From contig CM050448.1 in NCBI GenBank assembly GCA_027563935.2, forward strand, positions 119,710,493 through 119,774,492: a DNA stretch of 64,000 bases, written 5' to 3'. Position 1 is the first letter of the stretch. Each line of letters starts with the position of its first letter. A program made the position numbers and the translations under genes. The notes beneath the pieces are model-generated. The model did no database searches. It was not told the origin of the DNA and was given only the letters and a program-made list of their open reading frames with translations. Source of the DNA: Costus lasius. Its lineage: Eukaryota; Streptophyta; Magnoliopsida; Zingiberales; Costaceae. Positions 36,980 through 51,785 of this stretch are shown here, in pieces.

Positions 36980-38038
36980 TTTAATTAAACTTGAAGAGGA
37001 GAAAGAGATGGAGAAGGAGAACGGCGCAGCGTTTTTTCAGTGCTCCAAAACGTTTGGTGCAGAGAGGAGGGAGGAAGAAGAAAGAGTGTGTGTGTGCAAT
37101 GTGTATTAATTAGGTTTTTTTTGGCGCATTCCATTTTGTCGCCGGAGCCACTGTTACGGCGGCACGTGCGAGCGAGCTGGCCAGAAAGCGGCGCATCGGC
37201 TGGTGGGGTACGTGGCAGCAGCGCAGAGGCCATCGGCAAGTACGGAATGCGCTCAGGTCGGCGGCTGACGTGAGCGAACGCCGGCGTCGCCCGTTGCGTG
37301 GTCTGCTGCAGGGTATTTCATCGCCATCCTGTCCTCCTTTTGTACCCACTAAGGCATTGGACTAAGCAATGGACCCCACCGATAAGCACCAATTAATGGC
37401 TTGTAGCACCTTGAGATGCGTAACTCTCGTAGTTGGCAAAACAGAATGCAGCATGTTTTGGACGTATCCGCTGGTGACGCATAGTTAGACGATAATGCCC
37501 CTGACTTTGTGTAATATTATATATCGTAGATGACAAAATATATAAACCTCACCTCCTCCGAGATATTGATATAATTACTTGCTCATTTGTAGGGAAGGTA
37601 AGATCTTTCTTCACTATTTAATATATACATTATACCATATTATCTCTAATTCTAACTTAGGCATTAGAGGACAAATCCAACAAAGTAATATTTTAAATCT
37701 TAAATTCATAGTGGACATTGAATCAAGTGAACTATAAGTACTCATCACTGATCCGTATAAGTATATACATGTATATAATTGTTAACAAAATAGAATTAAG
37801 ATAACAAAACTATTCCAAACACACTTAACCAAACATAAATGCATAAACGATGCAAACTACCTTACATGAGGAAAATATAGCTTCTCTCAAAGAGAGCAAT
37901 ACATTGTTTTGCATGAACTTAAAACGTGCAAACCACATTCACGCGGGTCCAATTTACTGCAAATCACAAGCTTCCTTTCTCCTAATTAGATAAGAGTGGA
38001 TAAAACTTACATATTCATACAAAGATAGGTAAAATTGA
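36980..38038. promoter_or_regulatory. CLE gene upstream region and gap to the glucosidase gene
   Basis: On the - strand, 37110 to 36980 is CT-rich (CTCTTTCTTCTTCCTCCC) with a short CA/GT repeat (37085-37097), in keeping with a plant 5' leader. AATTAATACA near 37105-37115 is a weak TATA-like candidate. 37130-37350 is GC-rich. From about 37500 it is AT-rich and holds the 3' side of the glucosidase gene. No protein is supported. Confidence 0.35.
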
Positions 38039-41193
<3,155 letters not shown>

Positions 41194-41956
41194 CTTGACG
41201 TCCTCAATACTCCACTGGAGCGTGCATGTAAGTGAATAAATATTGGATCATAGCACGGAAGAAACACACGCATAGAGAGACAGAGAGTAGATTTGGCCAG
41301 CAAATAATTGAGATGCTCATCCCCATTGAAGTTGACTTCTCTCGCTTGGCTTTATCCCACGGTTGGCACTTCTGACAACTTTGGGTGCACAGTTGATGGG
41401 GGTCTCGAAAATGGACGACTAATTGTATTGGGTCGAGCCAGCTTCTTCCTTTACCACTAGCTCAAATTGGAAAGCAAAAAAGTCAACTGCATCTAGATCC
41501 AGACGATAGATAGAGCAATTCTATACATATTAAAATATTGGTATGATGAAAGCAGAACATGTCGGAGGACAATGGAATTTTTAGTCAACATGTATGTGAT
41601 TGATTACTTTTGTCAAAGTAAAAGTAATACTTTTCTAGAAATAAGATATTTATAATAATATTTTAAAAAGATAAGATATTTAAAATAGATAACTCTCGAA
41701 TATAGGTAGTTCTAGTAGATAACTAAATAAATGAAAAAAAAAAGGAATCACTAGAAGCATTCCTCCACTTCATTGATTGCCTATAAATATCTAGATACAT
41801 TATGATTATTTATAGTGTCAAATCATAATATTCAAGCTCTTCTATATTACTTTATATCCACCAACAAAGCTTTACTTTCTTGTTATCCTTGAGCTGATGG
41901 AAAAGCTGGGAGAAAGGAATCAGGAGAAGGAAAGAAAAGGTAGTGGAAGGAAACTG

Positions 41957-41981
41957 AATCACGTACGTTGCACGTGATTCT
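41957..41981. other. Perfect 9-bp-arm palindrome
   Basis: GAATCACGT, seven bases, then ACGTGATTC. The arms carry ACGT cores of the kind bZIP factors bind, but a regulatory role is only a guess. Confidence 0.3.
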
Positions 41982-42109
41982 TAATGGCACGCAGAGCAGA
42001 GCAGAGTAGGTTAATGAGCGGGAGCCAGAGGTCGTCGCCGGAGAAGGGAAGAGGAGGGCGTCAGGAGCTAGAGAGAGGGAGGGGTAGGCGGCGATCGGCG
42101 AGCGGCAGG

Positions 42110-42600
42110 CACTTGGGGTGGCGAGTGGCGAGCGGCGAGCGGCTAGTAGGCGAGCCGATAGGGACGAGGAGCAAGCTGGCTAACCGGTAGGGATGAGGAG
42201 AGAGCAGCTCGACCGGTAGGGATGAGGAGCAAGCAGGCGAGCTGGCAAGGACGAGGAGCGACCAGGCGAGCAGCGAGCCAACGGGGATGAGGAGCGAGTA
42301 GGCGAGCCTGCCAGCTGGGGAGCAAGCAGGTGAACGGCGAGCCGGCGGGGACGAGGAAGGAGCCTGCGAATTGGCGGGAATGAGGAGCGAGCCTGCGAGC
42401 TGGCGGGGACGAGGAGTAAGTCAAGCGAGTTAGTGGGGATGAGGAGCGACCAAGCTAGCGGCGAGCCGACGGGGACGAGGAGTGAGAAGGTGAGCGGGCA
42501 AGGACGGGAAGCGAGCAGGCAAACAACGAGCCGACGGGGACGAGGAGCGAGCAGTCGAAATGGCGGAGACGAGGGGCGACCAAGCTAAGGGCAAAACTGC
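42110..42600. repeat. GC-rich minisatellite (GGGGACGAGGAGCGAGC-type units)
   Basis: Roughly a dozen degenerate units built from GGCGAGC, GACGAGGAGCGA and AGCAGGCGAGC, with variable spacing of about 30-50 bases. The open frames across it (Arg/Gly/Ser-rich on +, Pro/Ala/Leu-rich on -) look like repeat artefacts. It is absent from copy B of the duplication. Confidence 0.75.
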
Positions 42601-42607
42601 TTTCCTT

Positions 42608-43003
42608 GAGTACAATTTATAAGCGAGGGGCCGTTAACGGAGGGGCTTAAGTTTTGTTCTTCTAATATTTTTTTTTAATTTTTTTAAAGAAATAATATCT
42701 TCTTTCTAAACTTTGTAATGATATCAAATTTAAGATATTTTACTTCACATATACGTATAATATACATTATATAAGATTAAAAAATTTTATAATAATAAAT
42801 AGTTTTTTATTTTATATGTGATATTGATTAGGGTATATTATACGTATACGTGAAGTAAAATACCCTAAATTTGATACCATTAGAAAGCTTAGAAAGAATA
42901 CATTATTTCTTAAAAAAAATTAAAAAAAAATATTGAAGGGACAAAACTTAAGTCCCTCCGCTTAACTCAACTTAAGCGGCCCATCCGTTTATAAATTGTA
43001 CTC
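42608..43003. mobile_element. 396-bp Mutator-type MITE with 9-bp target duplication
   Basis: The ends GAGTACAATTTATAA and TTTATAAATTGTACTC are inverted, and the inverted similarity continues inward for well over 150 bases on each side (AACTTAAG...; ATACGTATA...). Flanks are GCTTTCCTT at 42599-42607 and again at 43004-43012, a perfect 9-bp duplication as made by Mutator-like transposases. It has no coding capacity. Confidence 0.85.
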
Positions 43004-44989
43004 GCTTTCCTTCGTGTTTTCGCCGGATTTGGGCGGAATCAAAAACTAAGAAAAATAACTTAATTTTTTCTTATTTTGTTTTCTTTTCGCTCAAAGAAAT
43101 AAAAAAAAAATTATTTTTCCTCCTTTTGTCCTCCCTCTTTTCATTCAAGGGAACGGTCCTAAAAGTACTCAACCCTCAATTATCTTATCCAAGTATCATA
43201 CTGAAATTAGTCCATCTTTACTTAGAAAATATTTAACTTGCTTCTTATCAAATTACCTAATGGTGTATCATAGCAAGGTTTAACTCATATTGGATGCATT
43301 TCTATAACGTATAATCTCATTCGCAACTATTGATTTTTTTACTTATTCATATATTAGTTTTTAGTAATGAAATTTTTTTAATTCTTGGGGCAAAAGCTAA
43401 GGACATAGTTTTCCAAGATCTATGAGACATTATTATCCAGAAATGGATTTGATATCCCAATTAATACTTCTACTATATTTGATTCGCAACAAAAATAGCT
43501 AGAGGAGAAGGAACAAAGAACACAATTTCTACTTGCCAGTCAACGGGAGACCATCTTTACAAGAACAAATGGATTATAAAATGCCAAGAAAGCATAGGTT
43601 ACGTTAAAGGATGAGTTCTATGGCAGCAAAAATATACGTTCTACAAAATTATACTACATAGAGAAGAGTTGCTTAACTTCTAAAATATTGAAATGAGTCG
43701 ACTAACCTATTAACCTGGTGAGGTTGAAGTAATATGTCATGATTATGGAGCAGTCTAAGTTGTTAGGTGCTTTTGAAACCTATGAAAAGAGGGATTAATA
43801 GGCACACTGAAAAGTCAAATTAAAATTGCATTTGAAATTGTATCCATATGGAGTTAGAAACCAAAAACGATGTAAAAAAGTTTAATTAAGATTCATGTGA
43901 AAGAGATATATCAATAATTAATGAAAATAAAGTGTACACAACAACAGATAAATGTAAGCAATAAATATTATCATAATGGCATCCGCAAGAAAAGTAATCA
44001 TCAAGAAAATTATTTTTGGTTTTCCAATAAAAGCTCAAAAGATCTGATCACAAGAATGTTAGGCTAGAGATATTCTCCAAGCGAATATTGCAAAAGGAGC
44101 GAGAAAGGACTCATCTTTCCTAAAGTATGTATAATTTTTCAATCAAAAGTTAGATTAGGAAAAGATAAATATCTTGAAAGAAAAAAAATAATAAAAGTAC
44201 TGTGGCCATGGAAAAAAAAAGTTAAGATATATTCATAATGCTCTACTAATTCTTAACTTAGCACAAAACCATCTTAGGATCAAATAAACGATGGAATGAG
44301 ATTATGCATTATACTTTGAAGGAGACAAATGTCATACATATGACAAGTTAGACAACCATCTTATCATATCTTAAGTTAAAATTTATATGGAAGCATATAA
44401 ACAACATGTATTATCAGTAAGTCAACCTCGAGGAGAAAAATTTTAGACGGTGATTTTGTCTAAAATCTTACTGTTTACTGGGGTGGAAAAGAGGGGAAAG
44501 AGTAAATTTTAATAAAATTCACTGTTCATTAGGGCGGATAGAAAATGAAGAAAAGTAGAAAGTTTTTATTTGTTTTAGAATCCACCCAAATTAGATAGAA
44601 ACAAATTATTTGCTAAGCCTACTTGCTCGCCTGCTACTCTCGTTCGTTCGTTCGCTACCAAATTTTTGTACTCGCCCACCGCTAAGCCTTCGAACTTCTC
44701 CTCGCGAACAACTTCTCCTCTGAACATCACCTCTTCTGCCTGCTCATTCGTTGCTTGCTCGCCATCGCCAGAGCGTACCTCGCCGTTGCCATTACCTGCC
44801 TTGTAGAGCCTGCCTTGCCATCACCACAACTGTTTTTGTTCCTTGTTGTATAGTAGTTACTAAAGCAAGAGTCCAAACAGCTGACATTAGATTGTTTCAA
44901 GTGTTTCTAATATTTTGGGATAAATCATTGCTACACTTGTTAATGTTTTTAATATTTTGAATGATGAATGTTTGCAAATGTTTTATTAT

Positions 44990-45230
44990 GGTATTATTTG
45001 ATACGTATGAAAATGTTATCTTTATTATGATATGGTATTATGTGATACATATGAAAATATTATCTTTATTATGATATGGTATTATGTGATACATATGCAA
45101 ATGTTATCTTTATTATGATGTAGTATTTTTCTATTTTTTTGAGAATTTAATAGTATGTAAAAATAATAACATTTTCATATGCATTATGTGATACATATGA
45201 AAATTTTATCCTTATTATGATGTGGTATTT
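44990..45230. repeat. 44-bp AT-rich tandem repeat
   Basis: Three consecutive units of GATACATATGAAAATGTTAT then CTTTATTATGATATGGTATT at period 44 (about 44999, 45043, 45087), with a fourth diverged piece near 45190. Confidence 0.75.
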
Positions 45231-46303
45231 TTTTTATTTTTAAGAATTTAATAGTAGTTATTAATATTTAATAATATTTAAAAAATTTATATTATTTTAT
45301 AGTTTTTAATAGTATTAAATAATATTAGTAATTATATGGTGTTTAATAATATTTATAATATGAGTATAAAAATAAAAAGATTGAGAGTATCAAATAAATT
45401 ATATCCTTAAAACCTTCTTTCCCCTTAAGTAAATATAAGAAAGAAAAATGATTAATATTTTCTATTTATCTATTTTTCTCTTCCTTCTTAATTTTTTTTC
45501 CTTTCCACTTTTTTCTCCAACACAGCATTATGTAAGGTTATATCACAATCGTTTATCACTTAGGATATGTAAATTTTAAAACAAAATTTAGATGACTCCC
45601 TAATTTAAAATTTATATTTTTGAGATAATAAATAATATGATATGACTTTACTTAAAATTTCAATACAAAAGTCAATGTGTAAGATTTTTTTTCAACCTAA
45701 AATCCATGTGCTAGCGTGTATGAATCTATACAGGCCTTGTTTAGCACAACTGGTCAGCTATTTCTACCGGTCAAAATAGCAAAATTTTGTAAAGCTAAAG
45801 TATTTGGCAAGCTGCTTGTAGGTTCCAAACCTAGAAGCCACGAGTTTGGAAAAATGGGGAGGGAACTGATTTTGACTGCTTTCTAACTATAATTACATCT
45901 GTTTTTGCATCTTATATTTGCACATACGTATTTTTGATGATAAAATTATTTTTTAAATTATTATTTTAATAAAAATTATTAAATCTAAAATTATTTTTTA
46001 TTATTATTTAAAATTTTCTCTTTTATAAAAAATTTAGTAAAAATTAATATTATTTTAATAAAAATTATTAATATTAAATTTAATTAAAAATTATTGATTA
46101 CTATTATTTTAATTTTACTTTTAAAAAATTATTTTAATATTTTTATTTGTAAAAATATTATATTTTTTTTAAAAAAAGTTGACTAACATTAGCTAACACA
46201 TTTCTAACTTTTCTAATCAACTATTTTTCTAACTATAATTACATCTATTTTTTAATTGCAGTGCCAACCCCAACTATGTAATCCAACGCTACAGAAGTAG
46301 CCA
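45231..46303. other. AT-rich gap with a probable short insertion
   Basis: No gene. TTCTAACTATAATTACATCT occurs at about 45882 and again at about 46229 in direct orientation, bracketing 330 bases of TA-rich filler. GGCCTTGTTTAGCAC at about 45733 looks like the edge of a small DNA transposon, but I could not define its partner end. Confidence 0.35.
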
Positions 46304-46791
46304 TATGTTTGGCAGCACAATCTCTTCTTCTTGAACGACCTCCCGGGAAATGACTTCAACCGTGTCTTACGGTCACTGGAAGGATTTAGGAAGAAAGCGG
46401 AGGAAGAGATGGCGGCGGCGTTGCCACCGCACTACATATAGCCGGTTTGCCGGGCACCTTCTACGGCAGGCTTCTCCCCCGCGAGAGCGTCCACTTCTGC
46501 CACTCCTCCGCCAGCATCAATTGGCTCTCTCAGATGCCTGACGGCCTGTCACTCAACAAGATGCACATCAACGTTGCAGAGACAAGCCCTCCGCAAGTTG
46601 CCGAAGCATACCAAGAACAATTTAGAAGGGATTTATCCAAGTTCCTGGAGTGTCGCCACGCAGAGCTAATCTATGGAGGCAGAATGGTGTTATCTTTTGC
46701 AGGAAGAAGAATCAACAAGCCAGTCTCCGGATCAGAAACAGGTCAACTCTGGGAACTATTAGGTCAAACCCTGAATTCTCTTGCATTGGAG
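46304..46791 (+). pseudogene. SABATH (salicylate/jasmonate-type) methyltransferase exon, broken
   Basis: SABATH enzymes transfer a methyl group from SAM to carboxylates such as salicylate. The reading FFLNDLPGNDFN, then RVLRSLEGFRKKAEEEMAAA up to 46437, then after a 2-nt insertion GLPGTFYGRLLPRESVHFCH, HSSASINWLSQMPDGLS, SPPQVAEAYQEQFRRDLSKF and GGRMVLSFAGR to LWELLGQTLNSLALE covers one internal exon (about 160 residues of a family length of about 370). The two extra bases (TA in CATATAGCC) create a stop. The N-terminal SAM-binding exons are not found upstream, and the C-terminal exon is not found before 47827. A GT at 46792 is the old donor. I infer a dead fragment. Confidence 0.85.
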
Positions 46792-47827
46792 GTAACATGA
46801 CTTGTAGATTTGACTTGCCATAATCAATCAATCAAATCTGATATAACCAGTTATCACATTTCCTTCACACTCTACACAACCTCATCTTCTTTGTTCAGAT
46901 ACATTCCCGCTGAATCCATCTTTGTAAGATATTGTTGCGCAAAATTCATGTAATCCTGTAATTAACAAAAATAAAGAAAATAAGTTAAGATTAGAAACAC
47001 CTGGAGGCGATCCGAAGATCTGTCTTTAGGCAAATATTCGGCCCCTCGCGCGGGATGAAATCCGATCTTTCGCCCGAAATTCAACCAGGAATTCGCTTCT
47101 ACCGGTGCGTCGGTGGAGCGGTTGTCGAAGAGATCTTTCAGCATATGACAACAAAAAAGAGAAGATTTTTGAGAGAGAAAGCAAAAAAGAATTTTTCTGT
47201 TGTCTTCTCTACCAAAGAGTTTCTCTTCATCTCGTAAGAAGATTACCTCTCGAGAGAAAACCATACCTATTTAATTAGCCTCAATTAATGTCATCATTAA
47301 TTGACATAATGGCTACTAATTAAGGCTATTTATTAGCCTTAATTATAAATTAAATAGGTAAATAAAATATGTGGGCAAAATGAATAAATAGTAATTTTGA
47401 GGTCCAAAAAATATATAAATAAATAAATAGGCCTTTTGAGTTTTCTATATAAAAACACCAACATATATGATGGTCTGAGGTGCGACAATGACACTGAGTT
47501 CTATGTAGAAGATGCAGTTTCGGAGCGTCTCATCATATCCAACTCTACCGATACTGTCGAGATCCCTACTGGAGGTACCCAATTTTTTTTTTTTCCATTC
47601 ACCAAATCAATCGTTTTGTAGATTGCCGACAGCTCTATTTGAAATAGATTACTTACTGTACATGCACAATATGAAATAGATTCACCAAATCAATCGTTTT
47701 GCATTGGTTATCTTATTCAAGCATACATAATCTATATTTTGCATTGATTATCTTATTCAAGCATACATATCTCTGTTCCGATGATGTATTGTCTTATATT
47801 ATTCTTGCATGCGTATTAGATAGCCAA
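46792..47827. other. Gap downstream of the methyltransferase relic
   Basis: 46960-47420 changes composition (GGCCCCTCGCGCGGG, then AATTAATTGACATAATGG) and looks repeat-derived, perhaps part of an LTR, but I see no paired end. CACCAAATCAATCGTTTTG is repeated at about 47600 and 47683, and TGATTATCTTATTCAAGCATAC-like phrases repeat at 47706 and 47746. No gene is supported. Confidence 0.35.
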
Positions 47828-48660
47828 TTAATTATGGTTGTCCACCCACTGCTGCTGCTGAAGCCAGAGCACAGTCTTCTCATCAAGTTGGAACGCGTTG
47901 GCCAGAACCTCGCCGGGAATGGCGGGGCGAGCCCCGAACAGGGCGTTCGCCTGAATGATGAGGCCGGGGTTCTGGCTGCCGAATGAAGCGAACGCCACTG
48001 CGCTCGCGTTCCCCAAGTTGAACTGGAAGTGGACGAGGCCCTGCGGGAACACGAACGCGCCGCCCGCCTCCAGCTTCTTGGCAAAGAGGCGGTTGCCGCC
48101 GGGGCCGTTGGTGGTGACGAAGCCGACGTAGAGCGCGCCCTGGGCCACGTGAAAGATCTCGGAGGAGCGCGGGTGGGAGTGGGGCGGGTTGATGCCGTGG
48201 GGCGCGTAGTCGAGGCGGGACATGACGACACCGAGGGTGTTGAGACCGGGGATCCGCTGCACGTTTATATTGGTTGTGTTGGAGCCAAGGTGGTTGCCGG
48301 TGCTCGCCACCTCCGCCAGGCCCGAGAAGGAGAAGTCTTCTGGCGTGACGAGGTCGGGATCCTTGCACGCGTATCCGTTCATCGACACTGTAATCGTGAG
48401 CTCATAATCAAATCTTTAAAATACAGCGTCCGATTTGTGAAAAAAAAGAAAAAGAAAAAGGATAAACAGTGCTGCTCTATTCTTTTCGCATTATCGCTAA
48501 GAAAACAGCAACAGAGTTTAAAGAAGAAGCCGTAGTAACCAGCGGAGTTGAGATCAGCCACGCAGAAGTCTTGCAGGGGACTTGGATCAGAAGCGAATGC
48601 ATGGAAGGGAGTAGTAGCCAGGGCAAGAAAGGCAAGTAGGAGCAGCTTTGCTTCTGCCAT
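47828..48660 (-). CDS. Germin-like protein (cupin), two exons
   Basis: Germin-like proteins are secreted, wall-associated hexameric cupins; some have superoxide dismutase or oxalate oxidase activity and many act in defence. Exon 1 is 48660-48540 and exon 2 is 48387-47828, joined GCT G|GTTACT ... CAG|TG to give 226 aa, the family's usual length. Visible are a signal peptide (1-23), the paired cysteines C33 and C48, and cupin box 1 GINPPHSHPRSSEIFHVAQG with H110, H112 and E117. Cupin box 2 GGAFVFPQGLVHFQFN has H160, so all four metal ligands are present. N77 (NTT) and N167 (NAS) are possible N-glycosylation sites. Exon 2 is strongly GC-rich, so long spurious frames appear in other phases. The start is the only ATG that gives a signal peptide. 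Enzymatic activity cannot be told. Confidence 0.93.
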
Positions 48661-48700
48661 TGCTTCCTCGATCCTTGCACCTTAGTTCGCCGATGGATGA

Positions 48701-48707
48701 ATATATA
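48701..48707 (-). promoter_or_regulatory. TATA box of the germin-like gene
   Basis: TATATAT on the - strand, in the context CTCTATATATTCATC, 41-47 bases before the start codon. If used, the 5' leader would be very short (10-20 nt). Confidence 0.55.
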
Positions 48708-48924
48708 GAGCGAGAGACACAACAAAGTTGGCTTTTTATTATTACGGATGGAAATTCTAATTGGCGAGCCTGAGGTTTGGCCGATCGACTATTCGACTCT
48801 TTGGGCATTAATTTTTTATTAGGAAAACCAGATTGTGCAAGTAACTTGTTGAATGAGATTTTGTCTTTTCTTTAAAAGCAAAAAAATAAATAAATGATAA
48901 AATAAGGGGATGATGAAAATAAAT

Positions 48925-49090
48925 TAAGCGCGGGCTTGACCATGTTTATAAAAAAAAGAAAATTAAATAAAAATGGTAGAACGAATCAATCAAGCGGGCT
49001 GGTCCATGTATATAAAAAAAAGAAAACAAAATAAAAATGGTAGAACAAATCAATCAAGCGGGCTAGACCATGTTTATAAAAAATTAAATT
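48925..49090. repeat. 64-bp tandem repeat, three copies
   Basis: Units of AATCAATCAAGCGGGCT, then CCATGTTTATAAAAAAA, AATAAAAATGGTAGAAC; the CATGT landmarks fall at 48941, 49005 and 49069. Confidence 0.75.
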
Positions 49091-50402
49091 AAATAGTAAA
49101 CGTGGGTTGTGTCCACGTTCAAGATCAAAAAAATAAAATAAGATAGACAAATAATTAATAAAAAAAGATAAGACTAAATCCTAAAAGCTCGTCATAATAA
49201 ACAAAAGGTCTTTAATGAGGACGTCAAATTTAAGTAAAAAAAATTATAATACTTTGAACTAATCACACACGATAACTTGAATTGTGATATATTAAAGTGC
49301 TACGATTCACTTACATTTTACTTACTTTAATGAGATCATCTTATTTTACGTTCATCAAGTGATGATTACCTTTGCATCAACTAAAAGCTCATAATTGCTT
49401 TAGTCTTTAATTAATTGAAAACTCAAGTGTTTAGTAAATCAACAATAAAAAACTTCATTATAAAATTAATTAAAAAATGTCTTTGGAGCATCTTTTTTAT
49501 GTAATGATATAATGTAATATTTCTAAAAATTTTATATCTTTAATTTAAAATAATCAATAATCTTTGCTCCATTATATGCACAAAATAAGAGAAAATGCAT
49601 CATAGGGTTCTAAAACCAAATTATAAATACATAGGATTAAGATGAAATTGTAAAGAAGAAATATTTACAAAAGGCTAATATGTTTTTTTAGGCAAGTGGC
49701 AATTGGTGGTGAAAACTATTTGAATTTAGAATTTAGTTATTGATAAAGTCTTTCTAGATCAACTATTAGCACTTTGAAAAGTCCATACTCGGGGTATATA
49801 TTTTTTATTCCTTTCATAACACTGAAATTTGGCCAAAAAAAAATTTTATGAGAGATCTGGATAAAAGTATATCTGCACATTAAAATTATGAGACATCTTT
49901 TACTATAATTGAAATATTGATCATTGCTAAGTAAAATCTGATCTAAGTTTTTTTTTTTTTTTCTCACACATCTAATTGAACTAAATTTGTAAATCAAAAT
50001 TTCAATGGCTAATATTAATTTTCACAAATCAAAACAAATTAAACAACACTGGAAATGATCCAAATATTGATGCCCACTAGGTTGAGTTTGATCTTTCACC
50101 CATTTCGACCGGTTAGCCCTCTAAAGGCTCATTCGCTTCTAACACAAGGATATAATATTCATAAATCAAAACAAATTAAACAACACTTGAAATGATCCTA
50201 CATTCGTAGCTTATCAAACTAAATAGATCCAATAAACACAAGGATAAACTAAATGTCCTCGCATGAATTCTAACTACTTTTGTTATAGAATAACTATAAT
50301 TTATCAAAAATTAGTTATTATTATTATTATTATAATATATTTTTTCCAGTTAGAGAAAAGTAGTCCATTGTAACTATGAATCTATATTTCTAGTGTCATA
50401 TA
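49091..50402. other. AT-rich intergenic stretch, no gene seen
   Basis: No coding or structured feature can be supported. A 30-base phrase TCAAAACAAATTAAACAACACT is repeated at about 50028 and 50165. Confidence 0.5.
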
Positions 50403-50407
50403 CTAGA

Positions 50408-51779
50408 TGTTAGGCCCTGGGCTCCCCGGTTCAGCCCAGAGGGGATGGGCCGAACCCAAGCCCAAGCCCGAGACAACGGTACGTGAACAGAGGGCCCAAG
50501 TGGGACGGTCAATGGGGGCAATTGACCCCAAATCACAGGAACCGTTTCGAAGCTTTCAGACGCAGGGGCGTTGTCTTCTGCGGAAGCGAAGGAAGCGGAC
50601 GCAACAGCGTCCTCACTCCTCACCACGGAGATCGGGGGGGAGACGGGGCGGTCGACAAAGCTGGCGCGAGAGACGCTGGCTGTGAGATGGAGTCTTCAAC
50701 GCGAGATCCGGACGACGAAGGCGACATGCAGCTCGAGGTCTTCGGCGTGGCAGACGACCAGCTCAGAGCAGGAATCTCGGACGCGGCAGCTTTGCAAACG
50801 TCATCTGCGAGCGATGCGGCGCCGAACGAAGCGGACGCAGGCTCGTGCGGCGTCGTCGTCTCCGCGAGAACCGGACGCGGAGCGACGGGCTTTAAAAGGG
50901 AGCGGCGTCTCGTTTTGAGGGGGAGATCATCGAACGACGGACGACACCAAGAGAGAACGAGGAACGAGCTCTGTGAACAGCGACGAGAGTGAGATCGTCG
51001 CCGGCGTGAGGAAGAGACGTGAGGGAGAGCGACGAGAGGAGCGCCGATGTGTGACGGCGAGCGAGAGAGGGTTTTTGTAGCTTTGATTCACGAAGAATAA
51101 AGTGAAGGTTTTCCCTTTCTGAATCCGGCGAGCTTCCCCTGTTTCCGGCGTCTCTGTACTTCCTCGGCATTGTTGTAGACGACGACATTTTCTCTTCAGA
51201 TCCGGCGACGTCTCCGGCAGCGTACGACGAAGGCGGCGCTGGCGAGGCCAAGGACCGGGCGAACAACTTCCTTCCCCGGCGAAGACTTTCTCTTCTCCGG
51301 CGACGGTAGCGTCGAACGCAGGCGCGCATTCGACGCGTGAGGACGAAGGCTTCGAACGCGTCGGGCGTTCGAAACGAGGCGGACGAGCGCGGTCAACTGT
51401 CAGAATCGGAAACGCGAGTCTGGAGTGACGTCAACGAGACAAATCGAAATCAGATTTCGATTTCAGCCGGCGGCTGACGCAAAGGTGACGACAGCAAGAC
51501 GAGATTAAGATCGACGTTCGATTTTGACTTCGGTCAAAATCAGAGAAAGGTATTATTTGATTTAGGGTTCGGTTTTCTCGAATTAGGGTTAGGGTTTCCA
51601 ATCCTTTCCGTGCGAATTGTAATTTGGGAGGAAAAAAGTGAGCGGGGAACTAGGGTTTCGAATTTAGGGACGAGATTCAGTCCGGAAACCCTAGCGCGAT
51701 CACGTTCTGGTGTTCCGCCGGACGGCTCTGAGACAACAGATAAGCGTTGTTTTTAGACCGTTCCGACCGGGGCGTGACA
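50408..51779. mobile_element. Solo LTR (1,372 bp) with target duplication CTAGA
   Basis: Starts TGTTAGGCCCTGGGC, ends CCGGGGCGTGACA, and is bracketed by CTAGA at 50403-50407 and 51780-51784. It is GC-rich inside AT-rich surroundings, with no primer site or internal region. This is the signature of LTR-LTR recombination that removed a full element. The Arg/Ser-rich frames across it are artefacts. A piece near 50887-51000 (TTTAAAAGGG) may hold the old LTR promoter. The ending GCGTGACA is shared with the LTRs of the palindromic element. Confidence 0.85.
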
Positions 51780-51785
51780 CTAGAG

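Larger units (their letters stand above)
41420..44765. repeat. Segmental duplication, copy A
   Basis: Blocks 41440-41870 and 43164-44750 match 52900-53395 and 53809-55966 in the same order and strand, for example TCAACTGCATCTAGATCCAGA, AGTACTCAACCCTCAATTAT and GAGAAGGAACAAAGAACACA. Copy A has a private 1.29-kb block (41873-43163) with the minisatellite and a MITE. It lacks the LINE tail and three other insertions of copy B. Copy A starts about 230 bases upstream of the glucosidase start codon, so its left edge lies in that gene's promoter region. No gene is seen in the shared sequence. Confidence 0.8.

Noticed and set aside
37110..37349. Arg-rich frames on both strands upstream of the CLE gene
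   Set aside because: No domain, GC-rich promoter-like DNA, and overlapping frames on both strands.
41984..42424. Arg/Gly-rich frame on + and Pro/Leu/Ala-rich frame on - across the minisatellite
   Set aside because: Translations simply follow the repeat unit. There is no start context, intron structure or conservation.
44990..45230. Possible CRISPR-like array
   Set aside because: The repeats are directly adjacent without unique spacers, and the genome is a plant's.
47436..47621. 61-codon frame that might have been the last methyltransferase exon
   Set aside because: The translation does not resemble the SABATH C-terminus, and no splice acceptor in phase was found.
50396..51396. Long Arg/Ser-rich frames on both strands
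   Set aside because: They lie inside the solo LTR defined by the CTAGA duplication; there is no protein domain and frames overlap on both strands.
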